Source of the DNA: a bacterium
GTDB taxonomy: Bacteria > CSSED10-310 > JAFGSJ01
NCBI GenBank assembly: GCA_016934675.1
Contig: JAFGSJ010000151.1
Coordinates: 1 to 33,961 of the forward strand
Reading direction: 5' to 3'
DNA length: 33,961 nucleotides
The notes beneath the pieces are model-generated. The model did not search any database, had not been told where the DNA came from, and worked only from the letters and a program-made list of their open reading frames with translations. This document shows positions 1-8,394 of the stretch, piece by piece. Both the position numbers and the translations under genes were made by a program. Numbering within the stretch: position 1 is the first letter of the stretch; every line of letters starts with the position of its first letter.

Positions 1-147
1 ATAGACCTGAGACAGCTTCCGAAGAATGCTCAGAAATTCTTCCTTGGCGATCTCATCCAGCAAAAACGATTTCAGGACCGTGCGGGTGACCAAGTGATAA
101 TACCCACTACGAGGGTCCTCATATTTGAGTCGTGCTTTCCTGGGCAT
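1..147 (-). CDS. REP-associated (RAYT/Y1) transposase, N-terminal fragment
   Basis: The reverse strand reads 49 codons beginning MPRKARLKYE and then a GYYHLVTRTV strand before running off the left edge. This opening (basic MPRKAR start, then a YYH-hydrophobic strand) is typical of Y1-family HUH transposases of the REP-associated type, which nick single-stranded DNA through a tyrosine. The catalytic HUH pair and tyrosine would lie beyond the window, so activity cannot be judged. Two in-frame ATGs exist, at 153 and 147. The AGGAGG lies too close to the first but about 7-8 bases from the second, so 147 is preferred. A sigma70-like promoter lies upstream at 211-239. These proteins are usually domesticated single-copy genes that act on dispersed palindromic repeats. 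No such repeats were recognised here. Confidence 0.72.
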   Translation of the reverse strand, partial: MPRKARLKYEDPRSGYYHLVTRTVLKSFLLDEIAKEEFLSILRKLSQVY

Positions 148-153
148 TTTCAT

Positions 154-463
154 GTCCTCCTCTCTGAATTGCGATTAAGATGTGTGAGTCTCAATCCCCC
201 CTTTTCATCCAATCTACACCAAGATTTACCATTTGACAATATAATCTTTGAGTGTCCCACTCTCTCATCCTCTCCAGGGCAAGAATGACGAGGAGTTGTG
301 ACTGCACATGAATTTCTTGAAATTTGGGGTAAAAAAGTATACTCTCTGGCCAACCGATGAACCGATGATTTTTATTCCATAGTTGAGGTAAGCACATGAG
401 GTTATCCATGAGTGTCGCCATCCGGTATTCGAAGGTCGACCCTGTTTCGAGAGTGAGGGTGGA
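154..463. other. Intergenic region between divergent genes
   Basis: About 310 bases separate the leftward transposase from the rightward membrane protein. It holds the minus-strand promoter candidate at 211-239. There is also a weak plus-strand candidate: TTGAAA at 317-322 and TATACT at 338-343 with a short 15-base spacer. Short reading frames crossing it have no credible ribosome binding site or recognisable protein. I see no RNA gene and no clear REP palindrome. Confidence 0.5.
211..239 (-). promoter_or_regulatory. Candidate promoter for the transposase gene
   Basis: On the minus strand TTGTCA (234-239) and TAGATT (211-216) are separated by 17 bases, pointing at the transposase start about 60 bases away. 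The match to the -35 consensus is good and to the -10 moderate. This is a motif reading only. Confidence 0.4.
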
Positions 464-1414
464 GTGACAAACCATGGGACAGATGAAAGGAGTGACCGGC
501 CTGGTCCACATGGGCTCGCAAAAGTGGCCCGTTGTTTCCTTTTCATCCTGGTCTTGTGTGCTGTCATCTTCTATATTTTCGTCAATATCGAGGAAATTCG
601 ACACTATTCGTTTGAGATCAATTGGTTGTATCTGGGGTCGGGTTTTGGGCTGATGGTTTTAGTGTATCTGGTCCTGTTCGGATTGTGGCTCAAACTGAGT
701 GCGAATTTTGGGTTGGAAACGCCATGGGCACGTGCGGCCCGGGCCTGGTATCTTTCTCATCTGGGCAAATATGTTCCCGGCAAGATTACTATGCTCTTGG
801 TCCGTCTCGAAGCCTATCCAGGTTCGGCTCGGTCTATCGTGACCGTTGCGTCACTGGTCGAATATTTTTGCATGTTGGCTGCTACCTGTTTTTTTGTGCT
901 GGTCATGCTACTCCCACCGCATGATCTGGTGCCCGGCTCTATTCGTTGGCTGGCCTTAATCGGAGTGTTTTTCTTTCTCGGCATGCTCTGGCCGCCTTTT
1001 TTGGGATGGGTCCTCAATTTCGGTTTGCGGGTAGCCCGACAGAAACCCATCGAGCACTTCCCTTCATATTTCCTCTTATTAGGGTATACCATTGCGTATA
1101 TCGTCCCGGTCCTTGGTCAAAGTCTGGCTTTTTTCCTGGTTCTTCGTTCATTCGGTCCGGTCGGTCCCGAGCAGTTCTGTTTTATTGCTGGCGTTTATTT
1201 CAGCGCGACCCTGGTTGGTTTGGCCGCTTTCTTTACGGCGAGCGGTATTGGCGTCAAGGAAGGCATTCTGTTTCTTGTCCTGGCAGCAGTGTTGCCCACA
1301 GCAGTCGTGATTGTGGCCAGTCTGGTTTTCAGGCTGATGTATGTCGTCGTTGAACTGGTGCTGGCTGGCGTAGCGGTCTGGCTCGATCGTACGAAAGCCT
1401 CGTCGAAATCATGA
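464..1414 (+). CDS. LPG_synthase_TM (UPF0104) family membrane protein, flippase-like
   Basis: A 316-residue polytopic inner-membrane protein with about seven or eight hydrophobic segments (first near residues 22-40, last near 280-305). It carries the conserved signs of the LPG_synthase_TM/UPF0104 family: LGKYVPGK at residues 100-107, SLVEY at 130-134 and a GIGVKEG motif at 261-267, close to the family's 'G-G-REG' signature. Members resemble the flippase half of MprF and AglD-type proteins, and are thought to move or present lipid-linked substrates. The catalytic aminoacyl-transferase domain of MprF is absent, so it is not a full MprF. The start is GTG at 464, preceded by the purine-rich GAGGGTGGA; no upstream ATG is in frame. 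It ends 41 bases before the convergent exonuclease III gene. The substrate is unknown. Confidence 0.82.
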   Translation: MTNHGTDERSDRPGPHGLAKVARCFLFILVLCAVIFYIFVNIEEIRHYSFEINWLYLGSGFGLMVLVYLVLFGLWLKLSANFGLETPWARAARAWYLSHLGKYVPGKITMLLVRLEAYPGSARSIVTVASLVEYFCMLAATCFFVLVMLLPPHDLVPGSIRWLALIGVFFFLGMLWPPFLGWVLNFGLRVARQKPIEHFPSYFLLLGYTIAYIVPVLGQSLAFFLVLRSFGPVGPEQFCFIAGVYFSATLVGLAAFFTASGIGVKEGILFLVLAAVLPTAVVIVASLVFRLMYVVVELVLAGVAVWLDRTKASSKS

Positions 1415-1455
1415 TTCACTATTCCGGTCCGTTTTTTGCTTGGACCGCCAATCGC

Positions 1456-2211
1456 TTACACGATCAGGAGCAGGGGGCAATGATCAGAACCGCTTATTTC
1501 GGACAGATGTTTCATGTCCCGGACGGCTTTCAGATAGCCTTTTGACACGAAAAAGTAGTCGATCCTCCAGCCGATGTTCCTTTCACGGGCCCGGGTCTTG
1601 TAATCCCACCAGGTATACTCGATTGTGTCCGGATGCCTTTCACGAAAGACATCAACATATCCCGCGGCCACATAAGTATCCATCCAGGCTCTTTCTTCGG
1701 GCATAAAGCCGGAAACCTTTTCATTCTGCTTGGGATGAGCCAGATCGATTTCATGATGAGCGGTGTTGTAATCCCCGGTCATGATCAGCATTTTATCGTT
1801 TTTCAGCCGTTCAATATACTCGAGGAAGGCTGCATAAAAGTCCATCTTATAGCGTAAACGCTCCTGGCTCTGTTTGCCATTGGGAAAATAAATATTGAAG
1901 AGAATAAAATCCTTGTAAGTAGCAATCAGGATTCTCCCTTCACGATCGAAACGATCGATACCAAAACCGGTCTGGATTTCGAGGGGTTGGCTGCGGCTGA
2001 ACAGGGCCACACCGCTATATCCTTTTTTTTCGGCTGCTGAAAAGAAGGCATGATATCCGGCCGGTGAGCGCAGGGAAGGATCGAGTTGGTCCGGATGAGC
2101 TTTGGTCTCCTGAATGCAGAGAATGTCGGGTTTTTCCCGGGTGAACCAATGCTGAAATCCTTTTTTGGCTATAGCACGGAGGCCATTGACGTTCCATGAT
2201 ACTATCTTCAT
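1456..2211 (-). CDS. xthA: Exodeoxyribonuclease III (AP endonuclease, ExoA/XthA family)
   Basis: This 251-residue protein is a complete exonuclease III-type enzyme. It cleaves DNA 5' of abasic sites in base excision repair and has 3'-exonuclease/phosphatase activity, acting in the cytoplasm with Mg2+. All the expected active-site residues are visible: N7 in SWNVNG, E35 in QETK, Y108 in NIYFPNG, D147 and N149 in GDYN, D218 in RIDYF, and the GSDHCP end with D243 and H244. Length matches the family (about 250-270). The ATG at 2211 has GGAGA upstream at suitable spacing. It stands alone between a convergent membrane-protein gene and a divergent phosphodiesterase gene, so it is probably monocistronic. 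Confidence 0.95.
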   Translation of the reverse strand: MKIVSWNVNGLRAIAKKGFQHWFTREKPDILCIQETKAHPDQLDPSLRSPAGYHAFFSAAEKKGYSGVALFSRSQPLEIQTGFGIDRFDREGRILIATYKDFILFNIYFPNGKQSQERLRYKMDFYAAFLEYIERLKNDKMLIMTGDYNTAHHEIDLAHPKQNEKVSGFMPEERAWMDTYVAAGYVDVFRERHPDTIEYTWWDYKTRARERNIGWRIDYFFVSKGYLKAVRDMKHLSEISGSDHCPLLLIV

Positions 2212-2257
2212 GGTGTTCTCCTTGAATTTTTACTTGGCTTCAATTATGGTAACAATG

Positions 2258-2266
2258 TGATACAAT
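2258..2266 (+). promoter_or_regulatory. Candidate extended -10 promoter for the phosphodiesterase operon
   Basis: TGATACAAT is an extended -10 element (TGn followed by TACAAT at 2261-2266) about 85 bases before the phosphodiesterase start. No convincing -35 is present at 16-18 bases, as is common with extended -10 promoters. Confidence 0.35.
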
Positions 2267-2351
2267 CTGAGCTGGATACAGGGATAACGGAGTTCCGGAT
2301 TCTATTATGGCATGTCCCTGCCGAGGATGCAACTGAAAGGTGATCGGAATC

Positions 2352-3986
2352 ATGATCAAGAGACGATCTCATGGCTTGTTCTGCGTGCTTGTATGCATTT
2401 ATTTACTGTTGTCGGCCTGTGAACGGAACGCTCAACAAACGCCTCTTGTTTTGCTTGGTCTGGATGGTGCCAGTTGGAAATTTATCGACCCGCTTCTGGA
2501 AAGAGGTGCTCTCCCGACTTTTCAGCGTTTGATCGATCAGGGTGGGCGAGGGAATCTCGAAACACTTTTACCCACACAGTCTGTTATCATCTGGAACACG
2601 ATTGTCACGGGTTGTATGCCTGAAAAACATGGCATCAAAGGCTGGCTGTCCGGTGCTGGTGATCAGTTGGCCCTGACCAGTACCATGCGTCAGAAACCAG
2701 CTCTATGGGACATTCTGAGCTCGAAGAAGAAAAAGGGCCTGTACGTGAACTGGTGGTCAAGCTGGCCGGTATACCCGATCTCAGGAGTCATGGTTTCCAA
2801 CCTGTTCTTTTACCGGGACGCGGCCGATCCGGTTTATCCAACTGAACTGACAACCGAATTGCGAAGCTTGATTTCCTCGGCAGAGATTGACCAGAGTAAT
2901 CAGTCTCACCACAATGCTGCTTTGGCCAGTGCCGCATATCGGAAGGATGAACAGATTTTCGAGCTGGCTGGTACCCTTCTCGAGCGAGACCAGTATGACA
3001 TGGTCGCCGTCTATGTCCGTGGGCTCGATTTGATCGAGCATGAGTATTACCAGTACGCTTTTCCCGAGGAATTCTCCCGGCCAATTCCCGACAGAGAAGA
3101 GTTTCAGGGTTTTATCGATGATTATTATATGGCACTTGACAGCCTGATCCAGAAGTTTCTGGCCCGGTTTACGTCCACAGTGGATGTGATAATTGTATCC
3201 GATCATGGTATGGAAGCCATGTCCGGCGAATCTCCTCCGATCAGCCGGCTCTTACTGAATACACTACTGCAAGAACTGGGTTATTGTTCGATCAAAGACC
3301 AGTATGATTTGGATTGGAGCCAGACGAAAGTGTATCAATACGGTTATCATATTCCCGGGCCCATACGCACAATGCGAATCAATGTAATCGGTCGCGAAAA
3401 ACAGGGGGTAGTCCCCGCAAGCGAGCAGGAAATGGTTGCGAGCCAGATTATGACATTACTCAGCTCATTAACGGCCAAAAGGCCGGATCAGACGGGCGTC
3501 AACATGCCCTTGTTCACTGAAGTCTCTCGGGCTACGGATGATGAAGCAGACCTGTTCTGTCGACTTAATCTCGACCTGAAGCCCGATGATATCCTGGAAT
3601 TACCTGGGGGAAACCAAAAGGTGGACTCATTCCTGACACATTTTTTGCTCCATTCTTCAGGACAGCATGATCAGGCACCACCCGGAATTGTTATAGTCTC
3701 CGGGCCATCTTTCACCGATGAAACCAGGCTATCGGCATGTCACGTAACGGATATCGCCCCAACCATACTCCAGGTCATGGGCTTGCCATTGAGTGAGGAA
3801 ATGGACGGTTGTGTGCTCGTTCAGGGGCTGACGCGAGCGAAGAAAAGGGCCATAACGGGTACAGTTACCTCGTACCCTTTACCGGAAGGGGCCGCAAAGA
3901 ACAGTGAAACCGGCGGAGATAGGCTGCCTCAATCTATCGAGAAAAAAGTCAGGACCGAATTACAATCGCTTGGATATATCCAATGA
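2352..3986 (+). CDS. Alkaline-phosphatase-superfamily phosphodiesterase/nucleotide pyrophosphatase lipoprotein
   Basis: A 544-residue exported protein of the type I phosphodiesterase/nucleotide pyrophosphatase branch of the alkaline phosphatase superfamily. The N-terminus is a lipoprotein signal (MIKRR, hydrophobic stretch, LLSAC with the lipid Cys at 23). Two-metal hydrolase residues are visible in order: D38 in LGLDGASW, the likely nucleophile T83 in IIWNTIVTG, D226 and H230 in RGLDLIEH, D284-H285 in VSDHGM, and H439 in SSGQHD. The ATG at 2352 is chosen over an in-frame GTG at 2340 because AAGGTGA sits 8 bases before it. The stop overlaps the next start (ATGA), showing translational coupling to the propeller lipoprotein. 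The substrate is unknown; phosphodiester, phosphonate or phosphoglycerol transfer on envelope polymers is possible but is inference. Confidence 0.85.
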   Translation: MIKRRSHGLFCVLVCIYLLLSACERNAQQTPLVLLGLDGASWKFIDPLLERGALPTFQRLIDQGGRGNLETLLPTQSVIIWNTIVTGCMPEKHGIKGWLSGAGDQLALTSTMRQKPALWDILSSKKKKGLYVNWWSSWPVYPISGVMVSNLFFYRDAADPVYPTELTTELRSLISSAEIDQSNQSHHNAALASAAYRKDEQIFELAGTLLERDQYDMVAVYVRGLDLIEHEYYQYAFPEEFSRPIPDREEFQGFIDDYYMALDSLIQKFLARFTSTVDVIIVSDHGMEAMSGESPPISRLLLNTLLQELGYCSIKDQYDLDWSQTKVYQYGYHIPGPIRTMRINVIGREKQGVVPASEQEMVASQIMTLLSSLTAKRPDQTGVNMPLFTEVSRATDDEADLFCRLNLDLKPDDILELPGGNQKVDSFLTHFLLHSSGQHDQAPPGIVIVSGPSFTDETRLSACHVTDIAPTILQVMGLPLSEEMDGCVLVQGLTRAKKRAITGTVTSYPLPEGAAKNSETGGDRLPQSIEKKVRTELQSLGYIQ

Positions 3987-5911
3987 GACTTCAACCCAAA
4001 ACCGATCTTCGATACAGATTCATATATACCGGGCACCTGTTCATCCTCATATTGTTCAATCTGGCCTCTATCGGCTGTGAAAACATTGGGCTGGAACACG
4101 CTTCCCGGGGTGGTTGGCACATAGTGCAGGGCGAGAATCCCCTGCCGCATTTCCGGGCCATGTGCTACCTGCCTGATCAACCATTCTCGAAACATGACGA
4201 AAAAGGGCCGATTGGTACGCAACGCGGAGCGAAGCCGCACCATGTCTCTCATATGTTTGTAGCCGGATTTGATGGCATTGTCTATCGTTCCAGTGACGGT
4301 TTTCAGACCTGGCAGTATAGTCAGGTCCCCGGTGGAGAACGATTATATGCCCTTCACTTCGACAACAAACAGAAAGGCTATGTCGCAGGCTGGGGGGGCA
4401 GACTGAACCGAACTCTTGACGGCGGCCGGACCTGGCAGGCCATAGATACAGGTTCCACGCAACGAATTACCGGTATGGACCGGGCCCCGGACGGTCATCT
4501 CTTTTTGATTGGTGACGGTGGAACTGTAATCAGGACCGCCAGCAATGATCGTCAATTCGAACAATTATCCGGATTTCAGGACCAGGGATTGCGTGCCATC
4601 GCTTTCAACGCAGATGGTCATGGTCTGATTGTGGGCTATCGCGGGGCGGCCTGGGCCACTCATGACAGCGGTAAGAACTGGGACGAGCTCTCTGGGTTGA
4701 AAGGGTTCGGCAGCGATATGTACAGTTGTGCCGTGAATTCGACCACTGCCTGGGTTGTGGGGGCCTTCGGCCATGTTTTCAAGGCCAACCTGGAAGATGA
4801 TAAATGGAGCCAGGTCGACTTGCAGACCCGGGCATATCTGAGACATATCACCTTCATATCCGACCGGATCGGTATTATCACGGGTTACGGGACCGTCTTT
4901 CGGACCGTTGACGCTGGCGCTACCTGGCAACAGATTATCAGCGGGGTCCCTTATCAACTGTTGGCTTCCACCGGCGATTCCGGTTCTGAGGTCTGGACAT
5001 GTGGTGAATACGGCTGTCTTTATTGCTGGGATGGTGCGGGGAACACTCGACGCGGACCTGTACTCGGGATCGGCGTCACCATCTTTGATTTGGCCAGTGA
5101 TGACCGTAATTCAACTCTCTGGGCAGTAGCCGAAAAAGGGACCGTGTTTCATTCCCGCGATCAGGGACAATCCTGGGGCAACACTGCCCTTACTCCTCCC
5201 ATCGATCTTTTGACCGTCACCTTTTCGTCCGATGGCCTGGGTTACATCGGAGGCAGGAACGGCCATTATTGGTCCACACAAGATGGTGGTTCCACCTGGC
5301 ATCATCAACAATTACCGGCAAAAGATGATATCAATGATCTGGCCGTCAGCCCAACGGGCACCGTCTGGGCTTGCGGTCGGAACGGGCTGCTCTGTAAATC
5401 ATCGGACAGAGGTATTAGCTGGCACAGTATCCCGATCAATTTCGATCGGGCTTTACGATCGCTTTCAATCGTTCATGATGACTGTATCTGGGTCGTGGGC
5501 GAGAACGGTCTCATTCTGCAGTCCATGAATGATGGTAATTTCTTTTTCGGAAATTATTCCGGGACGAGCCTGGACCTGAACGCCGTTTATGGTAATGATC
5601 GAATGATCATCACGGCCGGGCAATCAGGAGCGGTCTTATTGAACATATCCTCCGGTCAAGGGAGTAGCTGGGACCTGGTCCAATGTCCTGGTGGCGTTAC
5701 TTTTCACGCTTTGACCGTTGTGTCCGACCAGATCACCTGGCTGGCCGGTGACGGCGGGCAGCTCGTGAGTCTTCGTCTGGACAGGCAGTCAGGACACTGC
5801 CAGCGTGTGACCATTTCGCCTTTCAGGGATTTGCATGCCCTTTTGGAGAGTGAAAACACTCTATTTGCGGGAGGCAGTAACTCCATCATTGTCAAAAAAC
5901 GGTTCCAATAA
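3983..5911 (+). CDS. Ycf48-like Asp-box (BNR) beta-propeller lipoprotein
   Basis: A 642-residue protein built from many repeated blades with Asp-box motifs of the S/T-x-D-x-G-x-T-W type: DGFQTW, DGGRTW, DSGKNW, DAGATW, DQGQSW, DGGSTW and DRGISW can be read along its length. This is the Ycf48/photosystem-stability-factor-like propeller fold, common in many non-photosynthetic bacteria as secreted proteins of unknown role. The number of blades suggests two propellers in tandem. The N-terminus (residues 10-32) is a signal ending LASIGC, probably a lipobox with Cys32, although the residue at -3 is Ser rather than the usual Leu. It overlaps the upstream phosphodiesterase by four bases (ATGA). It is likely a periplasmic or surface scaffold or binding partner; no enzyme motif is seen. 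Confidence 0.82.
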   Translation: MRLQPKTDLRYRFIYTGHLFILILFNLASIGCENIGLEHASRGGWHIVQGENPLPHFRAMCYLPDQPFSKHDEKGPIGTQRGAKPHHVSHMFVAGFDGIVYRSSDGFQTWQYSQVPGGERLYALHFDNKQKGYVAGWGGRLNRTLDGGRTWQAIDTGSTQRITGMDRAPDGHLFLIGDGGTVIRTASNDRQFEQLSGFQDQGLRAIAFNADGHGLIVGYRGAAWATHDSGKNWDELSGLKGFGSDMYSCAVNSTTAWVVGAFGHVFKANLEDDKWSQVDLQTRAYLRHITFISDRIGIITGYGTVFRTVDAGATWQQIISGVPYQLLASTGDSGSEVWTCGEYGCLYCWDGAGNTRRGPVLGIGVTIFDLASDDRNSTLWAVAEKGTVFHSRDQGQSWGNTALTPPIDLLTVTFSSDGLGYIGGRNGHYWSTQDGGSTWHHQQLPAKDDINDLAVSPTGTVWACGRNGLLCKSSDRGISWHSIPINFDRALRSLSIVHDDCIWVVGENGLILQSMNDGNFFFGNYSGTSLDLNAVYGNDRMIITAGQSGAVLLNISSGQGSSWDLVQCPGGVTFHALTVVSDQITWLAGDGGQLVSLRLDRQSGHCQRVTISPFRDLHALLESENTLFAGGSNSIIVKKRFQ

Positions 5912-5968
5912 AGAATCCTGCTCTCTATGCATCCAAGTATATGACAAAACGCCAATGAGATTTCACTT

Positions 5969-7354
5969 ATGACACGGTTCAAAAAGCTTTTACTGTCCCT
6001 GTTTCCGCTTCTGATTTTCCTGTTTCTGTTGGTCATAATCGAAATAGGACTGCATGCTTTTGATATTTCCAAACAGGAGTTACCTGACTTGTTCGACCCG
6101 GGTCAGAAATTTGTTGCTGATGATCAGATGGGTTTTAAACTGTATACCGATAGAACGAATGAAAAAAAACAAGATATCGGACCTTTTCCGTCTGATGTCC
6201 TGTTGGTCGGTTGCCTGGGTGTCTCCGTAACCTATGGCAGTGGCGCACAACCCCACTTTTCCTATCCCAACTATCTTGAACAGATGTTCAAACAGAACTT
6301 CAAAGCTGGCAAGGTTAAACTGGTCAATCTGGGCCAACCGGCTTACACTTCTGAACAGGGGAAACGTCTGTTTTTGAAAACGATCCAATCCACACATTTC
6401 GATGTCATCCTGGTCGGATATGGTTTCAATGACGGTCAATTTGGCCATGTCTCAGACCGTCAAGCACTCACTCATTCACATTGGTTGAAACCATTCCGTT
6501 TCATCATTGATAAGTGCCGCCTCATCCAACTTGGCTCATCCCTCATCCGCAGATATAAGGCAGAAGAAGAGCGTATGGTCAGACGCGTTTCCCTCACACA
6601 ATATAAGAGTAATATCCGAGAAATTTTAGAGACTCAAAAGGGTTCGGGTGGCGAGACCATCCTGCTCAACCTCGAATTCGGTAATAATTATTCTCATCGT
6701 GTTCTCCAGGACATAGCCTTCGAGAATAATCTGCCTTACCTCGATTTACCCTCGATAATCCAGGAAAAATGCTATCAGGAAGGGCAGGATTTAGCTGAAC
6801 AAAGGGGTATGACCTTGCCTATGCGTGTTGGCTCACATTCCACGATAGCACAGGTCTATGTGCCGGACTGCTCCGCTCAGGACCAAATAAAACTCCTTTT
6901 TTCCCACCAGCTCAACTTTTTAGACACTTTCGAAGAAAGAGTGTGCCTTGATGATGGCATTTATCCTGATGCGCAGGCACACGATTGCGTCTGGTCCACA
7001 CAGGTCCCCTGCCCGGTCGAGCAACCCTTTTATTATATTTTCCAAAAGAAGGTGGATGATGTGTTTGTGAGTGAGTTCCCTCGATTCGATAAACCCGACA
7101 ATCCCTTAAGAAATTGGCATATCCGGATATATTTACCGACGAGGCATGACATGCAGTCTTTCCCATTGATAACCTATGGCCAGAGAAGATATAAGAAGGA
7201 GTATATTCATCCCGATCAGGAAGGTTACATATTAATAGCTGAGACAATTTTTCCTGTTCTGTTGGAAATGCTCGAACAGCGTTCACTGTCTCATGAACAG
7301 AGTGAACCAGTATTTGTTAAAAGAACACTGAAATCAGGACAAGGTGTTGAATAA
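5969..7354 (+). CDS. Membrane-anchored SGNH/GDSL-like protein
   Basis: A 461-residue protein with one N-terminal membrane anchor (residues 6-28) followed by an SGNH-hydrolase-like domain outside the cytoplasm. Block I reads GVSVTYGSG with a candidate Ser nucleophile at 86, where the usual GDS is GVS. Block II is NLGQPAYTS (oxyanion Gly near 122). Block III is GYGFNDG with Asn154. Block V is EYIHPDQEGY with His414. The canonical acid three residues before the His is Glu411 instead of Asp. A long insertion separates block III from block V. Families like this include periplasmic acyl-esterases and O-acetyltransferase-related proteins. It follows the propeller gene by 57 bases on the same strand and probably shares its transcript. 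The Shine-Dalgarno is weak. Hydrolase versus transferase activity cannot be told apart here. Confidence 0.72.
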   Translation: MTRFKKLLLSLFPLLIFLFLLVIIEIGLHAFDISKQELPDLFDPGQKFVADDQMGFKLYTDRTNEKKQDIGPFPSDVLLVGCLGVSVTYGSGAQPHFSYPNYLEQMFKQNFKAGKVKLVNLGQPAYTSEQGKRLFLKTIQSTHFDVILVGYGFNDGQFGHVSDRQALTHSHWLKPFRFIIDKCRLIQLGSSLIRRYKAEEERMVRRVSLTQYKSNIREILETQKGSGGETILLNLEFGNNYSHRVLQDIAFENNLPYLDLPSIIQEKCYQEGQDLAEQRGMTLPMRVGSHSTIAQVYVPDCSAQDQIKLLFSHQLNFLDTFEERVCLDDGIYPDAQAHDCVWSTQVPCPVEQPFYYIFQKKVDDVFVSEFPRFDKPDNPLRNWHIRIYLPTRHDMQSFPLITYGQRRYKKEYIHPDQEGYILIAETIFPVLLEMLEQRSLSHEQSEPVFVKRTLKSGQGVE

Positions 7355-7374
7355 TGTCTCCCTAGCAATATAAA
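7347..7374 (+). promoter_or_regulatory. Candidate promoter for the DHS-like gene
   Basis: TTGAAT (7347-7352) and TATAAA (7369-7374) are spaced by 16 bases, overlapping the stop codon of the SGNH gene and about 65 bases before the next start. A promoter here would separate the following gene from the upstream operon. Confidence 0.5.
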
Positions 7375-7440
7375 AGCAGTGGAGGGAGGCAGTCTTTAGC
7401 AGTTCCGTCATCAATTTCAGGAAACGGGGGACAAGGTTCC

Positions 7441-8394
7441 ATGGATAAAGATCAAGCAAAGGACCCAGAACGTATTTCGATTCAGACACGTTCATCCAAA
7501 GTCCATATCGGAGCATTTGGCAGGATAACGTCAGGACCTACCACCATAGTCGAGCTTCTGAACAATCTACCCGATATACTCGCGGCCAGGGATTTAAAGC
7601 AGCTTGTCCATGATATCATCAAGGCCCGCACCGACCAAAAGGGCATAATCATGGGCTTGGGCGGACATGTCATTAAAACGGGCGTCGCACCCTATCTGAT
7701 CGAATTGATGAAACAAGGTTTTGTCTCGGCAATAGCCATGAATGGCGCTGCCATGATCCACGATTTTGAAATCGTGCTCATGGGACATACCTCGGAAAAT
7801 GTCGAGCAGGAGATCGTCAAGGGCCATTTCGGCTTTACTCAAGAGACAGCCTCAACACTCAATGCCTTTATTGTTCAAGCCGCGGCAGAAAACCTGGGGC
7901 TCGGGGAAATGATGTGCCGCGCCTTTCGGACTGAACGCTTTCAGAACCAAGACATGTCCATCATTGCCCAAGCAGGACAACATGATATTCCCCTGACGAT
8001 CCATGTCGCGATCGGCACTGATGTCATCCATATGCATCCCGAATGTAATGGGGCTGCGCTCGGACAAACTTCACACTATGATTTCAAACGCTTTTGCCGG
8101 TATCTGGGCAATCTTGACGGTGGCGGGGGATACCTCAACTTCGGGTCCGCAGTGATCATGCCCGAGGTTTTTCTGAAAGCTCTGTCTCTCGGCAGGAACC
8201 AAGGTTGCACATTCAACGATTTCTTCTGCGCCAATTTCGATTTTATTCAGCATTATCGCCCGACTCAAAGCATCATCAACCGTCCACGCTTGTTCGGGGC
8301 AAGGACTTATTCGCTGACGGGCCACCATGAGATCATGGTCCCCCTGCTGGTCAGTTCCGTGCTCGAACTCAGCCAGTCTCAAAGGAAAGTATAG
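7441..8394 (+). CDS. Conserved uncharacterised protein, resembles deoxyhypusine synthase-like bacterial proteins
   Basis: A 317-residue soluble protein with no signal peptide or membrane segment. It is rich in conserved-looking glycine motifs: GLGGHVIKTG (72-81), MNGAAMIHDFE (100-110), GTDVIHMHP (192-200), a GGGGYLNFGSAV stretch (227-238) and GHHE (294-297). The alternating alpha/beta pattern with glycine loops resembles NAD-binding Rossmann-type folds. I recall similar bacterial proteins being loosely tied to deoxyhypusine synthase. I see no lysine in the GGG-x-x-K-HH context used by true deoxyhypusine synthases, so that activity should not be assumed. It has its own promoter candidate. It converges on the microcompartment vertex cluster, overlapping the last vertex gene tail-to-tail by 16 bases. 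The function is unknown. Confidence 0.68.
   Translation: MDKDQAKDPERISIQTRSSKVHIGAFGRITSGPTTIVELLNNLPDILAARDLKQLVHDIIKARTDQKGIIMGLGGHVIKTGVAPYLIELMKQGFVSAIAMNGAAMIHDFEIVLMGHTSENVEQEIVKGHFGFTQETASTLNAFIVQAAAENLGLGEMMCRAFRTERFQNQDMSIIAQAGQHDIPLTIHVAIGTDVIHMHPECNGAALGQTSHYDFKRFCRYLGNLDGGGGYLNFGSAVIMPEVFLKALSLGRNQGCTFNDFFCANFDFIQHYRPTQSIINRPRLFGARTYSLTGHHEIMVPLLVSSVLELSQSQRKV

Noticed and set aside
191..604. 137-codon minus-strand frame crossing the start of the membrane-protein gene
   Set aside because: It overlaps a convincing membrane protein, has no ribosome binding site, and its composition looks like non-coding translation.
464..1414. Full MprF lysyl-phosphatidylglycerol synthase
   Set aside because: Only the membrane flippase-like part is present; the aminoacyl-transferase domain is missing.
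1425..1447. CGGTCC/GGACCG inverted repeat between the convergent membrane-protein and xthA genes as a terminator
   Set aside because: The 6-base stem has an 11-base loop and the T run is inside the loop rather than after the stem.
7441..8394. Authentic deoxyhypusine synthase
   Set aside because: The catalytic lysine context is not seen; only a loose resemblance can be claimed.
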